64,000 bases of DNA, taken from the NCBI RefSeq assembly GCF_003258605.2, contig NZ_CP031264.1:2294001-2358000 (forward strand), read 5' to 3'. A program made the position numbers and the translations under genes. Below are positions 26,474 to 34,668 of this stretch, in pieces. This DNA is from Peterkaempfera bronchialis. GTDB lineage: Bacteria > Actinomycetota > Actinomycetes > Streptomycetales > Streptomycetaceae. Positions within the stretch are counted from its first letter, which is position 1. Every line of letters begins with the position of its first letter. Under the pieces are notes generated by a model. That model did no database searches. It was not told where the DNA came from and saw only the letters and a list, made by a program, of their open reading frames with translations.

Positions 26474-28849
26474 TTACCTGGCCGGTGTCACGAGGACCAG
26501 GGTCTCCAGCTTGTCCGGGGTGCCGGCGAGCACCTCGATGCTGGTCCTGGTGTCCGGGACCTTGACGCTGTTGTACGGGTTGTCGGCGTACCAGTAGGTG
26601 CCCTTGTGGTCGTTGAAGACCGGGACGCCCGGCTGGGACGGGACGGTGGTGGCGACGTCGGCCTTGTGCAGGGTCAGCTTGTCGGTCTTCTCCAGCCCGA
26701 AGGTGGAGTCGTAGCCCTGGAAGCGCGTCCGCATCAGGCTGCCGTCGGCCCACTTCAGCGGCTTGGCGTGGGCGTCGACCGGGAGGACGAGGCCCTGACC
26801 GGGGTGGGCGCTGACGTTGTTGTCGGCCTGGGAGGTGTCCCAGTACCAGACCAGCAGGCCGTTCTGGTAGGGGAAGTGCTCGACCCAGTCCGGCCGGGAG
26901 GCGAAGCCGAAGTTGTACGGGCCGGTCTTCAGCGTGGTGTCGTAGGACACGTACTGCCGGTTCTCGGCCAGGTAGTACTGGGCGTAGTCGTTGGTGACCG
27001 ACCCGGTGATGCGCTGGAAGCCGTTGGCGGTCCAGCCGTTGTCGCCGTTCTCGGCGCCGTCGATGAAGAGCCGGGTGCCGTCGGCGGTCACCGCGATGTC
27101 GTCGAGGGCGAGGCCGCGGTAGTGCAGGCCGCCGTCGGTGACGTAGTGGAAGCGGATCTTGATGGCCTGGCCGGCGTAGGCGTCCAGCGGGAAGGCGAGG
27201 TCGCCCCACTGGGCCACCTGGCCGGTGAGGCCGGCCTTGCCGCCCTCGTTGTGCGGGATGGGCTTGCCGTTGTAGGTGCCGTCCAGGACGGTCCAGGTGG
27301 CGCCGCCGTCGGTGGACGCCTCGGCGTAGCCGAAGTCGTAGTCCTGCTCGATCTCGTACCAGCCCTTGGCGGTGAGGGTCGCCGAGGTCCGGCCGGTGAG
27401 GTCGACGTCGCGGGTGAGCGAGACATTGAGGTCGTCGGCGGCGCCGCTCCACCACTCATAGGAGCCGGCGGCGGGCGTGTTGACCGCCGTGGTCACCTTC
27501 TTCTTGGGCAGTTCGACCAGCAGGCCCTGGGCGCGCTTGCTGTTGTACTCGGCCGGGCCGAGCAGGTGCGCCGAGGTCTTGCCCGCCTTGGCGGTGTCGT
27601 AGTTGAGCCAGCCCAGCTGGAGCTTGCTCCACACGTCCAGGTCGTTGGGCTTGTCGCCGATGCTGTCCTTGCCGTCGCCGAGCCAGGAGCCGGAGGACAT
27701 CAGGGACCAGAAGCCGACGGAGTTGTCCTGCGGGCCCTGGGTGTCGTACAGGTCGGGCAGGCCCAGGTCGTGGCCGTACTCATGGGCGAAGACGCCGAGG
27801 CCGCCGTTCTCCGGCTGCATGGTGTAGTCGCCGACCCACATGCCGGTGTCACCGATCTGGGTGCCGCCGAGCTTGTTGAAGTCCGGGCCGCTGGTGCCCA
27901 TTCCGGAGGAGTACGCGTACCAGCGGTGGGCCCACAGCGCGTCGTCACCCTGGACGCCGCCGCCGGCCGACTGGTCCTCGCCGGCGTGCACGATCTGGAA
28001 GTGGTCGATGTAGCCGTCGGGCTCGTCGAAGTTGCCGTCGCCGTTGTAGTCGTAGCGGTCCCACTGGTCGTAGGAGGCGAGGTCGGCCTTGATCTGGGCG
28101 GCGGTGCGGCCCTTGGCCTTCTGGTCGGCGGTCCAGATGTTGACGGCGTCGCGGATCAGGTCATGGGCGTTGGTGCAGACATGGGAGCCGCAGAAGTCGC
28201 TGCCGTAGCGGGCCTCGTTCCACGGCACCTTGACCCAGTCGGATACCACGCCGTCGACCGAGTAGCGGCCGGAGGACTGCTTCTCGTAGTAGGTCTTCAG
28301 GGAGTCGCCGGTCTTGCTGAAGTACAGGTCCTGGTAGTGCTTCTGGTTGTAGTCGGACTTCCAGGCGGTGGAGTTGTCGTTCTTGCGGTCCGGCCCGGCT
28401 ATCTGGTTGTGGGTCGGGCCGGGGGTGCCGCCGTACTTGACGACGGGCGGCTTGGGGCCGGGGCCGTCGGGGTCGTACATGGTGGTGTTGTCGACCTGGT
28501 CGCCGAACTCCACCAGGATGGTGAAGATCTTGTCGTTGCGCTCGCGTGCCAGCTCGACGTACTTGTCCCGGCCCAGCTTGATGCTCTTGCTGCGGCCGTG
28601 GGTCTCGATCTTGGCGGTGCCCTTGAGCAGCTGCTCCAGGGCGCTCTTGCGCTCCGCCTCCTGCTTGACGCCGAGTGGGCTCGGCAGATCGTGGTCGACC
28701 TGCTGGATCTGCACATCGGCCGGATCGTGGCTGACCGGGGCGGCCCCCTGGCCGGCGGCGGTGGCTGTTCCGGGCAGCGTCGCGGCAGCGAGCGCGGCGA
28801 TGAGCGCGGCGGCGGCGCTGCCCGCGACGGCTCTCTTGGTGGTCTTCAA
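26474..28849 (-). CDS. Immune inhibitor A family M6 metalloprotease, secreted
   Basis: 791-residue secreted zinc protease. A Sec signal peptide (LIAALAAATLPGTATAAGQ) is followed by a propeptide, the catalytic domain with VFAHEYGHDLGLPD (HExxH plus distal His and Asp, near 355), and C-terminal beta-rich domains with two MAM/jelly-roll-like repeats (DVDLTGRTSATLTAKGWYEIEQDYDFGY). It should degrade extracellular proteins. The conserved N-terminus and a GGGGAGGA ribosome site indicate a TTG start at 28849, because the preceding codons contain no ATG or GTG between that site and the signal peptide. It is monocistronic. Confidence 0.9.
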   Translation of the reverse strand: MKTTKRAVAGSAAAALIAALAAATLPGTATAAGQGAAPVSHDPADVQIQQVDHDLPSPLGVKQEAERKSALEQLLKGTAKIETHGRSKSIKLGRDKYVELARERNDKIFTILVEFGDQVDNTTMYDPDGPGPKPPVVKYGGTPGPTHNQIAGPDRKNDNSTAWKSDYNQKHYQDLYFSKTGDSLKTYYEKQSSGRYSVDGVVSDWVKVPWNEARYGSDFCGSHVCTNAHDLIRDAVNIWTADQKAKGRTAAQIKADLASYDQWDRYDYNGDGNFDEPDGYIDHFQIVHAGEDQSAGGGVQGDDALWAHRWYAYSSGMGTSGPDFNKLGGTQIGDTGMWVGDYTMQPENGGLGVFAHEYGHDLGLPDLYDTQGPQDNSVGFWSLMSSGSWLGDGKDSIGDKPNDLDVWSKLQLGWLNYDTAKAGKTSAHLLGPAEYNSKRAQGLLVELPKKKVTTAVNTPAAGSYEWWSGAADDLNVSLTRDVDLTGRTSATLTAKGWYEIEQDYDFGYAEASTDGGATWTVLDGTYNGKPIPHNEGGKAGLTGQVAQWGDLAFPLDAYAGQAIKIRFHYVTDGGLHYRGLALDDIAVTADGTRLFIDGAENGDNGWTANGFQRITGSVTNDYAQYYLAENRQYVSYDTTLKTGPYNFGFASRPDWVEHFPYQNGLLVWYWDTSQADNNVSAHPGQGLVLPVDAHAKPLKWADGSLMRTRFQGYDSTFGLEKTDKLTLHKADVATTVPSQPGVPVFNDHKGTYWYADNPYNSVKVPDTRTSIEVLAGTPDKLETLVLVTPAR

Positions 28850-29266
28850 CGTGGTGACGTCCTCCCCTTTCCGCCTGGTCCACGGGGGCGGGCGGTGGCC
28901 CGGCCGGTGGGCCAGTAAAAGCCAAGTGGAGGACATTTGATCGGACGAGTACGGCAAAAGAAAGATCTTGACCCGAACATGACGACCGCTTTAGACTGCC
29001 CGGCCGCAAACCTCCTGACGCAGCGTCATATGGCGTCCGGGACGTGATCTTCGCCATACTCGGCCCGCCCGGCTGTGAGCCCGTGCGCCCCCCGTGCACC
29101 TCCCTCGGCGGTTAGGGTGGACTCGCCTGCACATGCACCGGGTAGATGCACAGTAAAAAAACTGCAACAGCCCTGACGGCCGTTCGCGAGCACGGGTGCC
29201 CAGGGCTGGGGAGCAGCAGAACCGACCCGCCCCGGACGTCCCCCCGATGCGAAGGACGGAACCACC
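28850..29266. other. Divergent intergenic region, no gene seen
   Basis: 417 bases between the M6 protease and a small membrane-protein gene. Two AT-richer patches (around 28915-29000 and 29140-29165, including a run of seven A) are likely promoters. The TGCACATGCA palindrome near 29130 is the only other structure noted. Overlapping minus-strand frames here lack coding character. Confidence 0.55.
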
Positions 29267-29533
29267 ATGCCCCGCCCCACCCCCGCCCAGGTCTGCTGGG
29301 GAACCCTCGCAGTCGTGTCCGCCACGGTGGTGCTGCTCGCCGTCTCCGGCGCCGACAGCCCGCTCTCCATCACCGTGCTGGTGGTCTTCGCCCTGGCCCT
29401 GGGGACCCTCGGTACCACCCTCTCCATCACCGGGCACGCCCATCGGACCGCGAGGACGGGCGGCGCCGCGCACCCGGCCCGGGCGTCAAGCGAGGCCGGG
29501 TATGCGCAGCCGTCGTCGTCCGGGCGGCGCTGA
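29267..29533 (+). CDS. Small two-helix membrane protein
   Basis: 88 residues with two predicted transmembrane helices (VCWGTLAVVSATVVLLAVSG and LSITVLVVFALALGTLGTTL) and a polar C-terminal tail rich in Ala, Arg and Ser. A GAAGGA ribosome site lies nine bases before the ATG. I do not recognise a family. It stands alone, convergent with an RDD-protein gene. The hydrophobic pattern and ribosome site make it more likely real than not. Confidence 0.6.
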   Translation: MPRPTPAQVCWGTLAVVSATVVLLAVSGADSPLSITVLVVFALALGTLGTTLSITGHAHRTARTGGAAHPARASSEAGYAQPSSSGRR

Positions 29534-29577
29534 GCGGCTGACCGCCTGACCGCCTGAGTGCCTGACCGCCTGAGTGC

Positions 29578-30195
29578 CTAGTACTGGGTGGAGACCACCA
29601 CGGTCCGCACCGCCTTGTCGTGCACGCACTGCCGATACGGCTGGTCGAAGAGGCACCAGCCGCCGTCCACCACCACCCAGGCGCCGCAGCAGAGCACCGA
29701 GGGCAGCGTGTAGACGGCGGCACGCCCCCATGCCTCGCCGGGGGTGGGCACATTGCCGTCCACCAGCCGGGCGACCCGCACCTTGGTGATCTTCTTCCCG
29801 ACGGTCTGGCCGTCGCGGGAGAGCATCAGGCTCTCGTACACCCAGTAGACGAGGCCGAAGACCAGCGAGAGCGTCGCCTCACCGCTTCGGCTGTTCCAGT
29901 CCACGAACCAGCCGACGATCAGGCTGCACACGGCCGAGACCAGTACCGCGTCGATGATGCGGGCCAGCAGCCGCCTGACCCGCCCGCCCAGCGGAGGCAT
30001 CCCCGGCACGGGCCCGCCGCCCGGTCCACCGCCCGGCGCACCGTACGGGGTGCCGGCGTCATACGGCGGCGGGGGCGCCGCCTCGAACGGCGGGGTGCCA
30101 TACGGGTCGCCCGGCGGCGGCTGCTTGTCGAAGGAGGGCGGCGGCGCGCTGCCCTCCTGCTCGGGGCCCGGTCCGGGCGGCTCATGGGTGCTCAT
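29578..30195 (-). CDS. RDD family membrane protein
   Basis: 205 residues. The N-terminal 75 are Pro/Gly-rich, then the RDD domain begins with GRVRRLLARIIDAVLVSAVCSLIVGW (Arg and Asp hallmarks), LVYWVYESLMLSRDGQTVGKKITKVRV and ends with the cysteine-containing WCLFDQPYRQCVHDKAVRTVVV. Three transmembrane helices are expected. RDD proteins are poorly defined; some act as sodium/proton antiporters. A second RDD gene lies 75 bases upstream on the same strand with the same terminal motif, suggesting an old tandem duplication. Confidence 0.85.
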   Translation of the reverse strand: MSTHEPPGPGPEQEGSAPPPSFDKQPPPGDPYGTPPFEAAPPPPYDAGTPYGAPGGGPGGGPVPGMPPLGGRVRRLLARIIDAVLVSAVCSLIVGWFVDWNSRSGEATLSLVFGLVYWVYESLMLSRDGQTVGKKITKVRVARLVDGNVPTPGEAWGRAAVYTLPSVLCCGAWVVVDGGWCLFDQPYRQCVHDKAVRTVVVSTQY

Positions 30196-30270
30196 AAACC
30201 GAGTAGAACACCGCAGGATCACCCCTATGCGGACGACTACGCCCTTTTGGCGACCATTCGGGCCCTGGTG

Positions 30271-32139
30271 TCAGTCGTCCGCCGCGACGAAGGTGCCCCC
30301 TGCCTTGTCGTGCCAGCACTGGCGGAGCGGGCGGTCGAAGAGGCACCAGAGCGTGTCGAGGAGCCCGCCGAGCAGCATCCCCGCCAGCAGCTGCTGGGCC
30401 AGCCAGCGGCGGACCGCGCCGCCGAGGCCCGGAGGCCGCTGGGACTTCGTGTCCAGCACTCGGACACGGGCGAGACGCTTGCCGGGGGTGCGGCCCCAGC
30501 GGGCGGTGGGCAGTACCTCGTACAGGAAGCCGATGAGCAGCAGCACCAGCAGGAAGAGGCCGAGCTTGCCCAGCACGGTGGGGTCGATCAGCCATACGCG
30601 TACGGATCTGCCGGAGTCCCGGGCGGCGTCGATCTTCTCCTGGATGTGGTCCATGGCGGACGCGGCGAGCGGGATGCCGACGGCGGCGGCCAGGGCGGCC
30701 ACCACCAGGCTGTCGACCACGCGGGCGGCGAGGCGTCTGCCGTACCCGGCGGGGCGGGCCTTCCGGCGGGCGGCCGCCCTCGCGGCGGTGGGCTGCGGCC
30801 GGCGGGTGGGCTCGGCCGCGGTGCGGTCCGGCCGGGGTGGCTGGGCGGTTCGGGCGGTCTGAGGTGCGGGGGGCTCTGCGGTGGGGGTGACGGCGGGGGT
30901 GCGGTGGGCCGTTCCCGGGGCGGGTCGGCGGGCGGGGGTGGCCGTCTGCCGGGCCTCCGGCTCGCCGTCGGCGACGCCCCAGGAGACCCACCGGGGGGCG
31001 GCCTGGGACTCCATCAGCCCTCGCTGACTGTGGGCGTCCACCTGCCAGCCGGACGAGCGCTCGCGGTCGTCCGGCGACGCGGGGGGAGCCGAGGGGGTGG
31101 AGGGAGTGGCGGCGGGCGGCTCGGTGTCGGGGGCGGCGGGCGACCATGCCGAGCCGGTGGGCGCGGCAGCTGACCCCGTGTACGCGGGCGAGGCGCCGAA
31201 CGGCGAACTGCCGGACCCAGGGTCGGGCGGCTCCGAGTAGCCCGGCGACGCGCCGAACGCCGAGCTGCCGGACCCAGGGTCAGCCGGCTCCGAGTAGCCG
31301 GGCGCGCCAGGCGCAGACGATGCGGCCGACTGGCGCTGGTCCGACGCGGCAGCGGCAGGTGACCCCTCGTAGCCCGGCTCGGCAGACCCGGGCGATGCGG
31401 CGAACCCCGAACTGCCAGGCCCGGGGCCGGGCGACCCCGCGTACCCCGACTCGTCGGATGCGGCAGGGCCGGGCGACCCCGCGTACCCCGGTGCAGCGAA
31501 TCCCGGGTCGGCGGGTGCGGCAGGGGCGGGTGGGAGGGCGGCGGCGGTGGAGGAGCGGGCGGTCGGGCCGGTGGGGGCGGCCGAACGTTCCGGCGCGGTC
31601 CGGGCGGCCGGGTGGGAGGGGGTGGCCCAGGGGCTCGGCGGGGCGGGGTGGGGCGGGAGCGGGGACGCCGGGGCGTACGGCGGCAGCGGCCCGGCGGGCA
31701 GCGCCGGCCGGGCGGCCGGGGCGGGCAGTGCGGCCGGCGGCGGCTGCTCGGCCTCCCGGGGCGGGGGGCCCGCTGCGGCGGCGCCGGTCCAGGGCTCGGT
31801 GGTGAACGACGTACCGCCCGTGGTCTCGTCGAAGAAGACCGGCCCCGACTCGTCCAGCCTGGCCGGTCCGGCCCAGCCCCGGGCGGGTGCTGGTTCCTCC
31901 GGGGCCTCCGCCGCGCCCGGCGCCACCGGTGGCGGCACCGACCGCATCGACGGCGCCGAGCGCCGCGCCACCACCCGGGGCGGGGCCAGCACCTCGCCGG
32001 GGCCCGGTTCGGGCCTGCTGGTGCCGGGCGCCCACCCCCGGCCGTCCCAGTAGCGGACGAATCCGGGGATGGAGGGGTCGGGGTAGTAGCCGGGCGTGGG
32101 TGCGCCGGCTGTGGTGCCGGAAGAGGGCCGGTCCGTCAT
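30271..32139 (-). CDS. DUF2510-RDD family membrane protein with long disordered linker
   Basis: 622 residues. The N-terminus has a DUF2510 motif (PGYYPDPSIPGFVRYWDGRGW). Residues 45-460 form a Pro/Ala/Gly/Ser-rich disordered stretch that includes a tandem 19-residue repeat beginning GYSEPxDPGSGSSxFGASP. The C-terminus is an RDD domain (YGRRLAARVVDSLVVAALAAAVG to WCLFDRPLRQCWHDKAGG). It is membrane-anchored with a large cytoplasmic or extracellular tail. AGGGGACAG precedes ATG 32139; the upstream frame to 32520 is promoter sequence. The role is unknown; the gene order ending at ssgG suggests a conserved envelope or development locus. Confidence 0.82.
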   Translation of the reverse strand: MTDRPSSGTTAGAPTPGYYPDPSIPGFVRYWDGRGWAPGTSRPEPGPGEVLAPPRVVARRSAPSMRSVPPPVAPGAAEAPEEPAPARGWAGPARLDESGPVFFDETTGGTSFTTEPWTGAAAAGPPPREAEQPPPAALPAPAARPALPAGPLPPYAPASPLPPHPAPPSPWATPSHPAARTAPERSAAPTGPTARSSTAAALPPAPAAPADPGFAAPGYAGSPGPAASDESGYAGSPGPGPGSSGFAASPGSAEPGYEGSPAAAASDQRQSAASSAPGAPGYSEPADPGSGSSAFGASPGYSEPPDPGSGSSPFGASPAYTGSAAAPTGSAWSPAAPDTEPPAATPSTPSAPPASPDDRERSSGWQVDAHSQRGLMESQAAPRWVSWGVADGEPEARQTATPARRPAPGTAHRTPAVTPTAEPPAPQTARTAQPPRPDRTAAEPTRRPQPTAARAAARRKARPAGYGRRLAARVVDSLVVAALAAAVGIPLAASAMDHIQEKIDAARDSGRSVRVWLIDPTVLGKLGLFLLVLLLIGFLYEVLPTARWGRTPGKRLARVRVLDTKSQRPPGLGGAVRRWLAQQLLAGMLLGGLLDTLWCLFDRPLRQCWHDKAGGTFVAADD

Positions 32140-32518
32140 CTGTCCCCTGTCCCGTGGTCCGCTCTCGCTGTCGGGTGGTGGCCGTGCTGGTACGCCCGCC
32201 TCCCGCCGCGGGTTCGCAGACGCGCGGCAGCGGGACGCACGGGGTCCCCCGGGCGCGTATCGGCACGGCGCGCACCCGAGCAGTGACAAAGCGTAGTACC
32301 CGCGCGCCTCTCGGTGGGGGCGTTGCCAAAGGAACCGGCGCTCGGCCGCCCCGCGCGCTCCTTTGCTGACACGATGTCTTGCGATGTCTTGCGGCGCACC
32401 GTCCGGCGAAGTCGTGTAAGAGTCCCCCGTCCGGGCGCTCTCACGTATCACAGGCTCAGCGGCGGGGCAGACGCGTCCTGCCACTGGGAGAGACCAGTGC
32501 AGAGAGGAAGTCACACCC
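32140..32518. other. Divergent promoter region of RDD gene and ssgG
   Basis: 379 bases with no convincing gene. It contains a perfect tandem 10-bp repeat, GATGTCTTGC twice (32373-32392), about 130 bases upstream of ssgG. The composition is locally lower in GC near 32370-32460, consistent with promoters. Confidence 0.5.
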
Positions 32519-32926
32519 ATGGAGACCGTGGTCGAGCACGAGCTCGAACTGAACCTCGTGCTCTCACCCGAACGAAGCGTCGCGGTGCCCGCCCGCCTCT
32601 CGTACGACGCGCACGACCCCTACGCCGTGCACATCACCTTCCATCTGGGCTCGGACACCCCGGTCACCTGGGTCTTCGCTCGCGAACTGCTGGCGGAGGG
32701 CATCTTCCGACCTTGCGGGCAGGGGGATGTGCGGATCTGGCCTGCCCGCCCGGGTGGTCGCGGCGTGCTCTGTATGGGCCTCAGCTCCCCGGCCGGGGAC
32801 GCGCTGCTGGAGGCCCCGGCGGCAGGGGTCACCGAGTGGCTGGAACGCACGCACCGACTGGTGCCGCCCGGCTGCGAGGGAGAGTCGCTGGACCTGGACG
32901 CCGGCCTGGCCGAACTGCTGGCGTGA
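32519..32926 (+). CDS. ssgG: SsgA-like sporulation/cell division protein (SsgG by synteny)
   Basis: A 135-residue SALP protein. It shows VPARLSYDAHDPYAVHITFHLG, VTWVFARELLAEGIFRPCGQGDVRIWP and SSPAGDALLEAPAAGVTEWLERT, the signature pattern of SsgA/SsgB proteins that localise FtsZ and peptidoglycan enzymes in sporulation septa. SALPs occur only in sporulating actinobacteria. Assignment to SsgG rests on remembered synteny (upstream of MgtC, FAD oxidase, hppD) and not on sequence alone. GAGGAAG lies eight bases before the ATG. It converges on the glycosyltransferase gene with 13 bases between. Confidence 0.85.
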   Translation: METVVEHELELNLVLSPERSVAVPARLSYDAHDPYAVHITFHLGSDTPVTWVFARELLAEGIFRPCGQGDVRIWPARPGGRGVLCMGLSSPAGDALLEAPAAGVTEWLERTHRLVPPGCEGESLDLDAGLAELLA

Positions 32927-32939
32927 CCAGGTCGGCCGG

Positions 32940-34271
32940 TCAGCGGGTCGCGGGGGCCTGCTCCCGGTTCCCGGGGCGTTGCGCGGGCAGCGTGGTGGAG
33001 GTGGGGCCTACGGCGGCCCGCCTCCGCCGGACCCGCGTCGCGGCGACGGCGAGTACGGCGACGCCCAGCAGCGGGTAGACCGCCGCCGGTACCTGCTGCC
33101 AACCGGGCAGGTACAGGTCGCGCGGGCCCTCGTGGGGCACCAGCCACATCCCGTAGCAGCAGAAGCCGAGGACGACCGCAGCCGTGATGGGGCGCCACCG
33201 CCGCCTGCGGACGGGCAGCGGCCGGGCCCGCTCCTGCGCGGCCTCGGCACTGAGCAACATGATCAGCGGGACGCACCACACCCAGTGATGGGTCCAGCTG
33301 ATGGGTGAGATCAGCAGCGCGGTGATCGCCGCGCACAGGCTGCCCCATGCCTCGGCCCGGGGCAGGTGGGCGACGCTGCGGCCCGCCCACACCGCGACCG
33401 CCAGACCGAGCGCCGCCACTCCGGCGCCGGCCAGCAGACCGGCGTTGCCGGGGTCGGTGGTGTGCAGCAGCCGGGCCACCGCGCCGCGCACCGACTGGTT
33501 GTCGACGATCTCGGTCTTGCCGACCCGGCTGGAGTCGAAGAGGTAGGTGGTCCAGAAGCCGTGCGTGGCGTCGGGCAGCGCGATCCAGCCGATGGCGACG
33601 GTGCCGAGGAAGGCGCCGAAGGCGACGAAGGCGGCACGCACCCGGCCGGTGAGCAGCAGGTAGACGGCGAACAGGCCGGGCGTGAGCTTGATGCCTGCGG
33701 CGATGCCGATGCCGATGCCCTTGGCGCGGTGTGCGTCGGAGCGGGTGAGGTCCCAGAGGATCAGACAGGCCAGGCCGAGGTTGACCTGTCCGTACCGCAG
33801 GGTGGTGAAGACGGGTTCCAGCCAGACGCCGAAGCCGACGGTGAGCAGCACCGCCATCGGGCGGAGTTCGCGGCGCGGCCAGCCGACCAGTCGGCAGGAG
33901 AGCCAGGCCAGTACGCCGAGCAGGGCGACGTTGGCGCCGGTGATGAGGACCCGCAGCAGGCCGGTACCGATCCAGGCGGTCGGGACGAAGAGCATCGCGG
34001 CGAACGGAGGGTAGGTGGCCGGCAGATCCCACTCGGTGACCCGGATGGAGTACAGGTCCGTCCCGTCCAGGACGGCGCGGCCCTCTGCCCGGTACACCAG
34101 CATGTCGATCATCGAGGTGCCGACGAAGTGCCGGACGACGGCGTAGGCGAGCAGCGAGACCACGGCTGCGGCGGCGGCGATGAGGGTGGGGCGGCGGGGG
34201 GCCTCGCGCAGTGCCTGGACGAGCGTCGTGCCGCCGCCGGCTGCCGACCGCTCCTGCTCCACCACTGCCAC
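32940..34271 (-). CDS. GT87-type membrane glycosyltransferase (mannosyltransferase-like)
   Basis: 443-residue polytopic protein with about ten hydrophobic helices. An acidic residue in MLVYRAEGRAVLDGTDLYSI after the first helix, PATYPPFAAMLFVP, RYGQVNLGLACLIL, KGIGIGIAAGIKLTPGLFA and SPISWTHHWVW are typical of the polyprenyl-phosphate-mannose alpha-1,2-mannosyltransferase family. It probably adds a sugar to a cell-envelope glycan from a lipid-linked donor. GTG 34271 is chosen because GGAG lies seven bases upstream and the first transmembrane helix follows at a normal distance; the longer frame is Pro/Arg spacer. Confidence 0.85.
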   Translation of the reverse strand: MAVVEQERSAAGGGTTLVQALREAPRRPTLIAAAAAVVSLLAYAVVRHFVGTSMIDMLVYRAEGRAVLDGTDLYSIRVTEWDLPATYPPFAAMLFVPTAWIGTGLLRVLITGANVALLGVLAWLSCRLVGWPRRELRPMAVLLTVGFGVWLEPVFTTLRYGQVNLGLACLILWDLTRSDAHRAKGIGIGIAAGIKLTPGLFAVYLLLTGRVRAAFVAFGAFLGTVAIGWIALPDATHGFWTTYLFDSSRVGKTEIVDNQSVRGAVARLLHTTDPGNAGLLAGAGVAALGLAVAVWAGRSVAHLPRAEAWGSLCAAITALLISPISWTHHWVWCVPLIMLLSAEAAQERARPLPVRRRRWRPITAAVVLGFCCYGMWLVPHEGPRDLYLPGWQQVPAAVYPLLGVAVLAVAATRVRRRRAAVGPTSTTLPAQRPGNREQAPATR

Positions 34272-34668
34272 TGCCGTACTCCGTCCCACGCCGAACGCCC
34301 GCGACCCTACCTGATGGGGCTGTGCAGCCACGCTCCTCCCAGGTGGGACTTCCAAGACCGCCCGCCCGGTTCCCGGCCCCTGCGGGTGCGGGGCGGGGCA
34401 GGGCGAAGAGTAGGGCGGGGGGCAGGGCACGGGCGGCGGGCAAGGCGGGGCGAGGCGGAGGCGAGGGGCCCGTGTCGGGTGGGGGTGGTGCCGCTCGCCC
34501 CCGCCGGTCGGGGGTGTGCCTGGTCGCGGGTGGGCGTGGCGACGTCGGCGGTCTGCTTGACCACGTCGCACGTTAGCGAAGCGGCAGGTGGCTGGGGCGG
34601 CGCCTCAGCTGGGCATAGCCCTGCCGTAAGGCCCGCTTAACGAATCCGCTCGGCGCAGCGGCCGACGG
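34272..34668. other. Intergenic region, nothing recognised
   Basis: 397 bases between the glycosyltransferase and the histidine kinase gene on the same strand. It is G/C-rich and shows no ORF with coding character. A weak imperfect stem near 34580-34630 could terminate the kinase transcript. Confidence 0.5.

Noticed and set aside
28991-29473. Two overlapping minus-strand frames near the small membrane protein
   Set aside because: They lack a ribosome site and a coherent hydrophobic or domain pattern, and they lie in promoter sequence.
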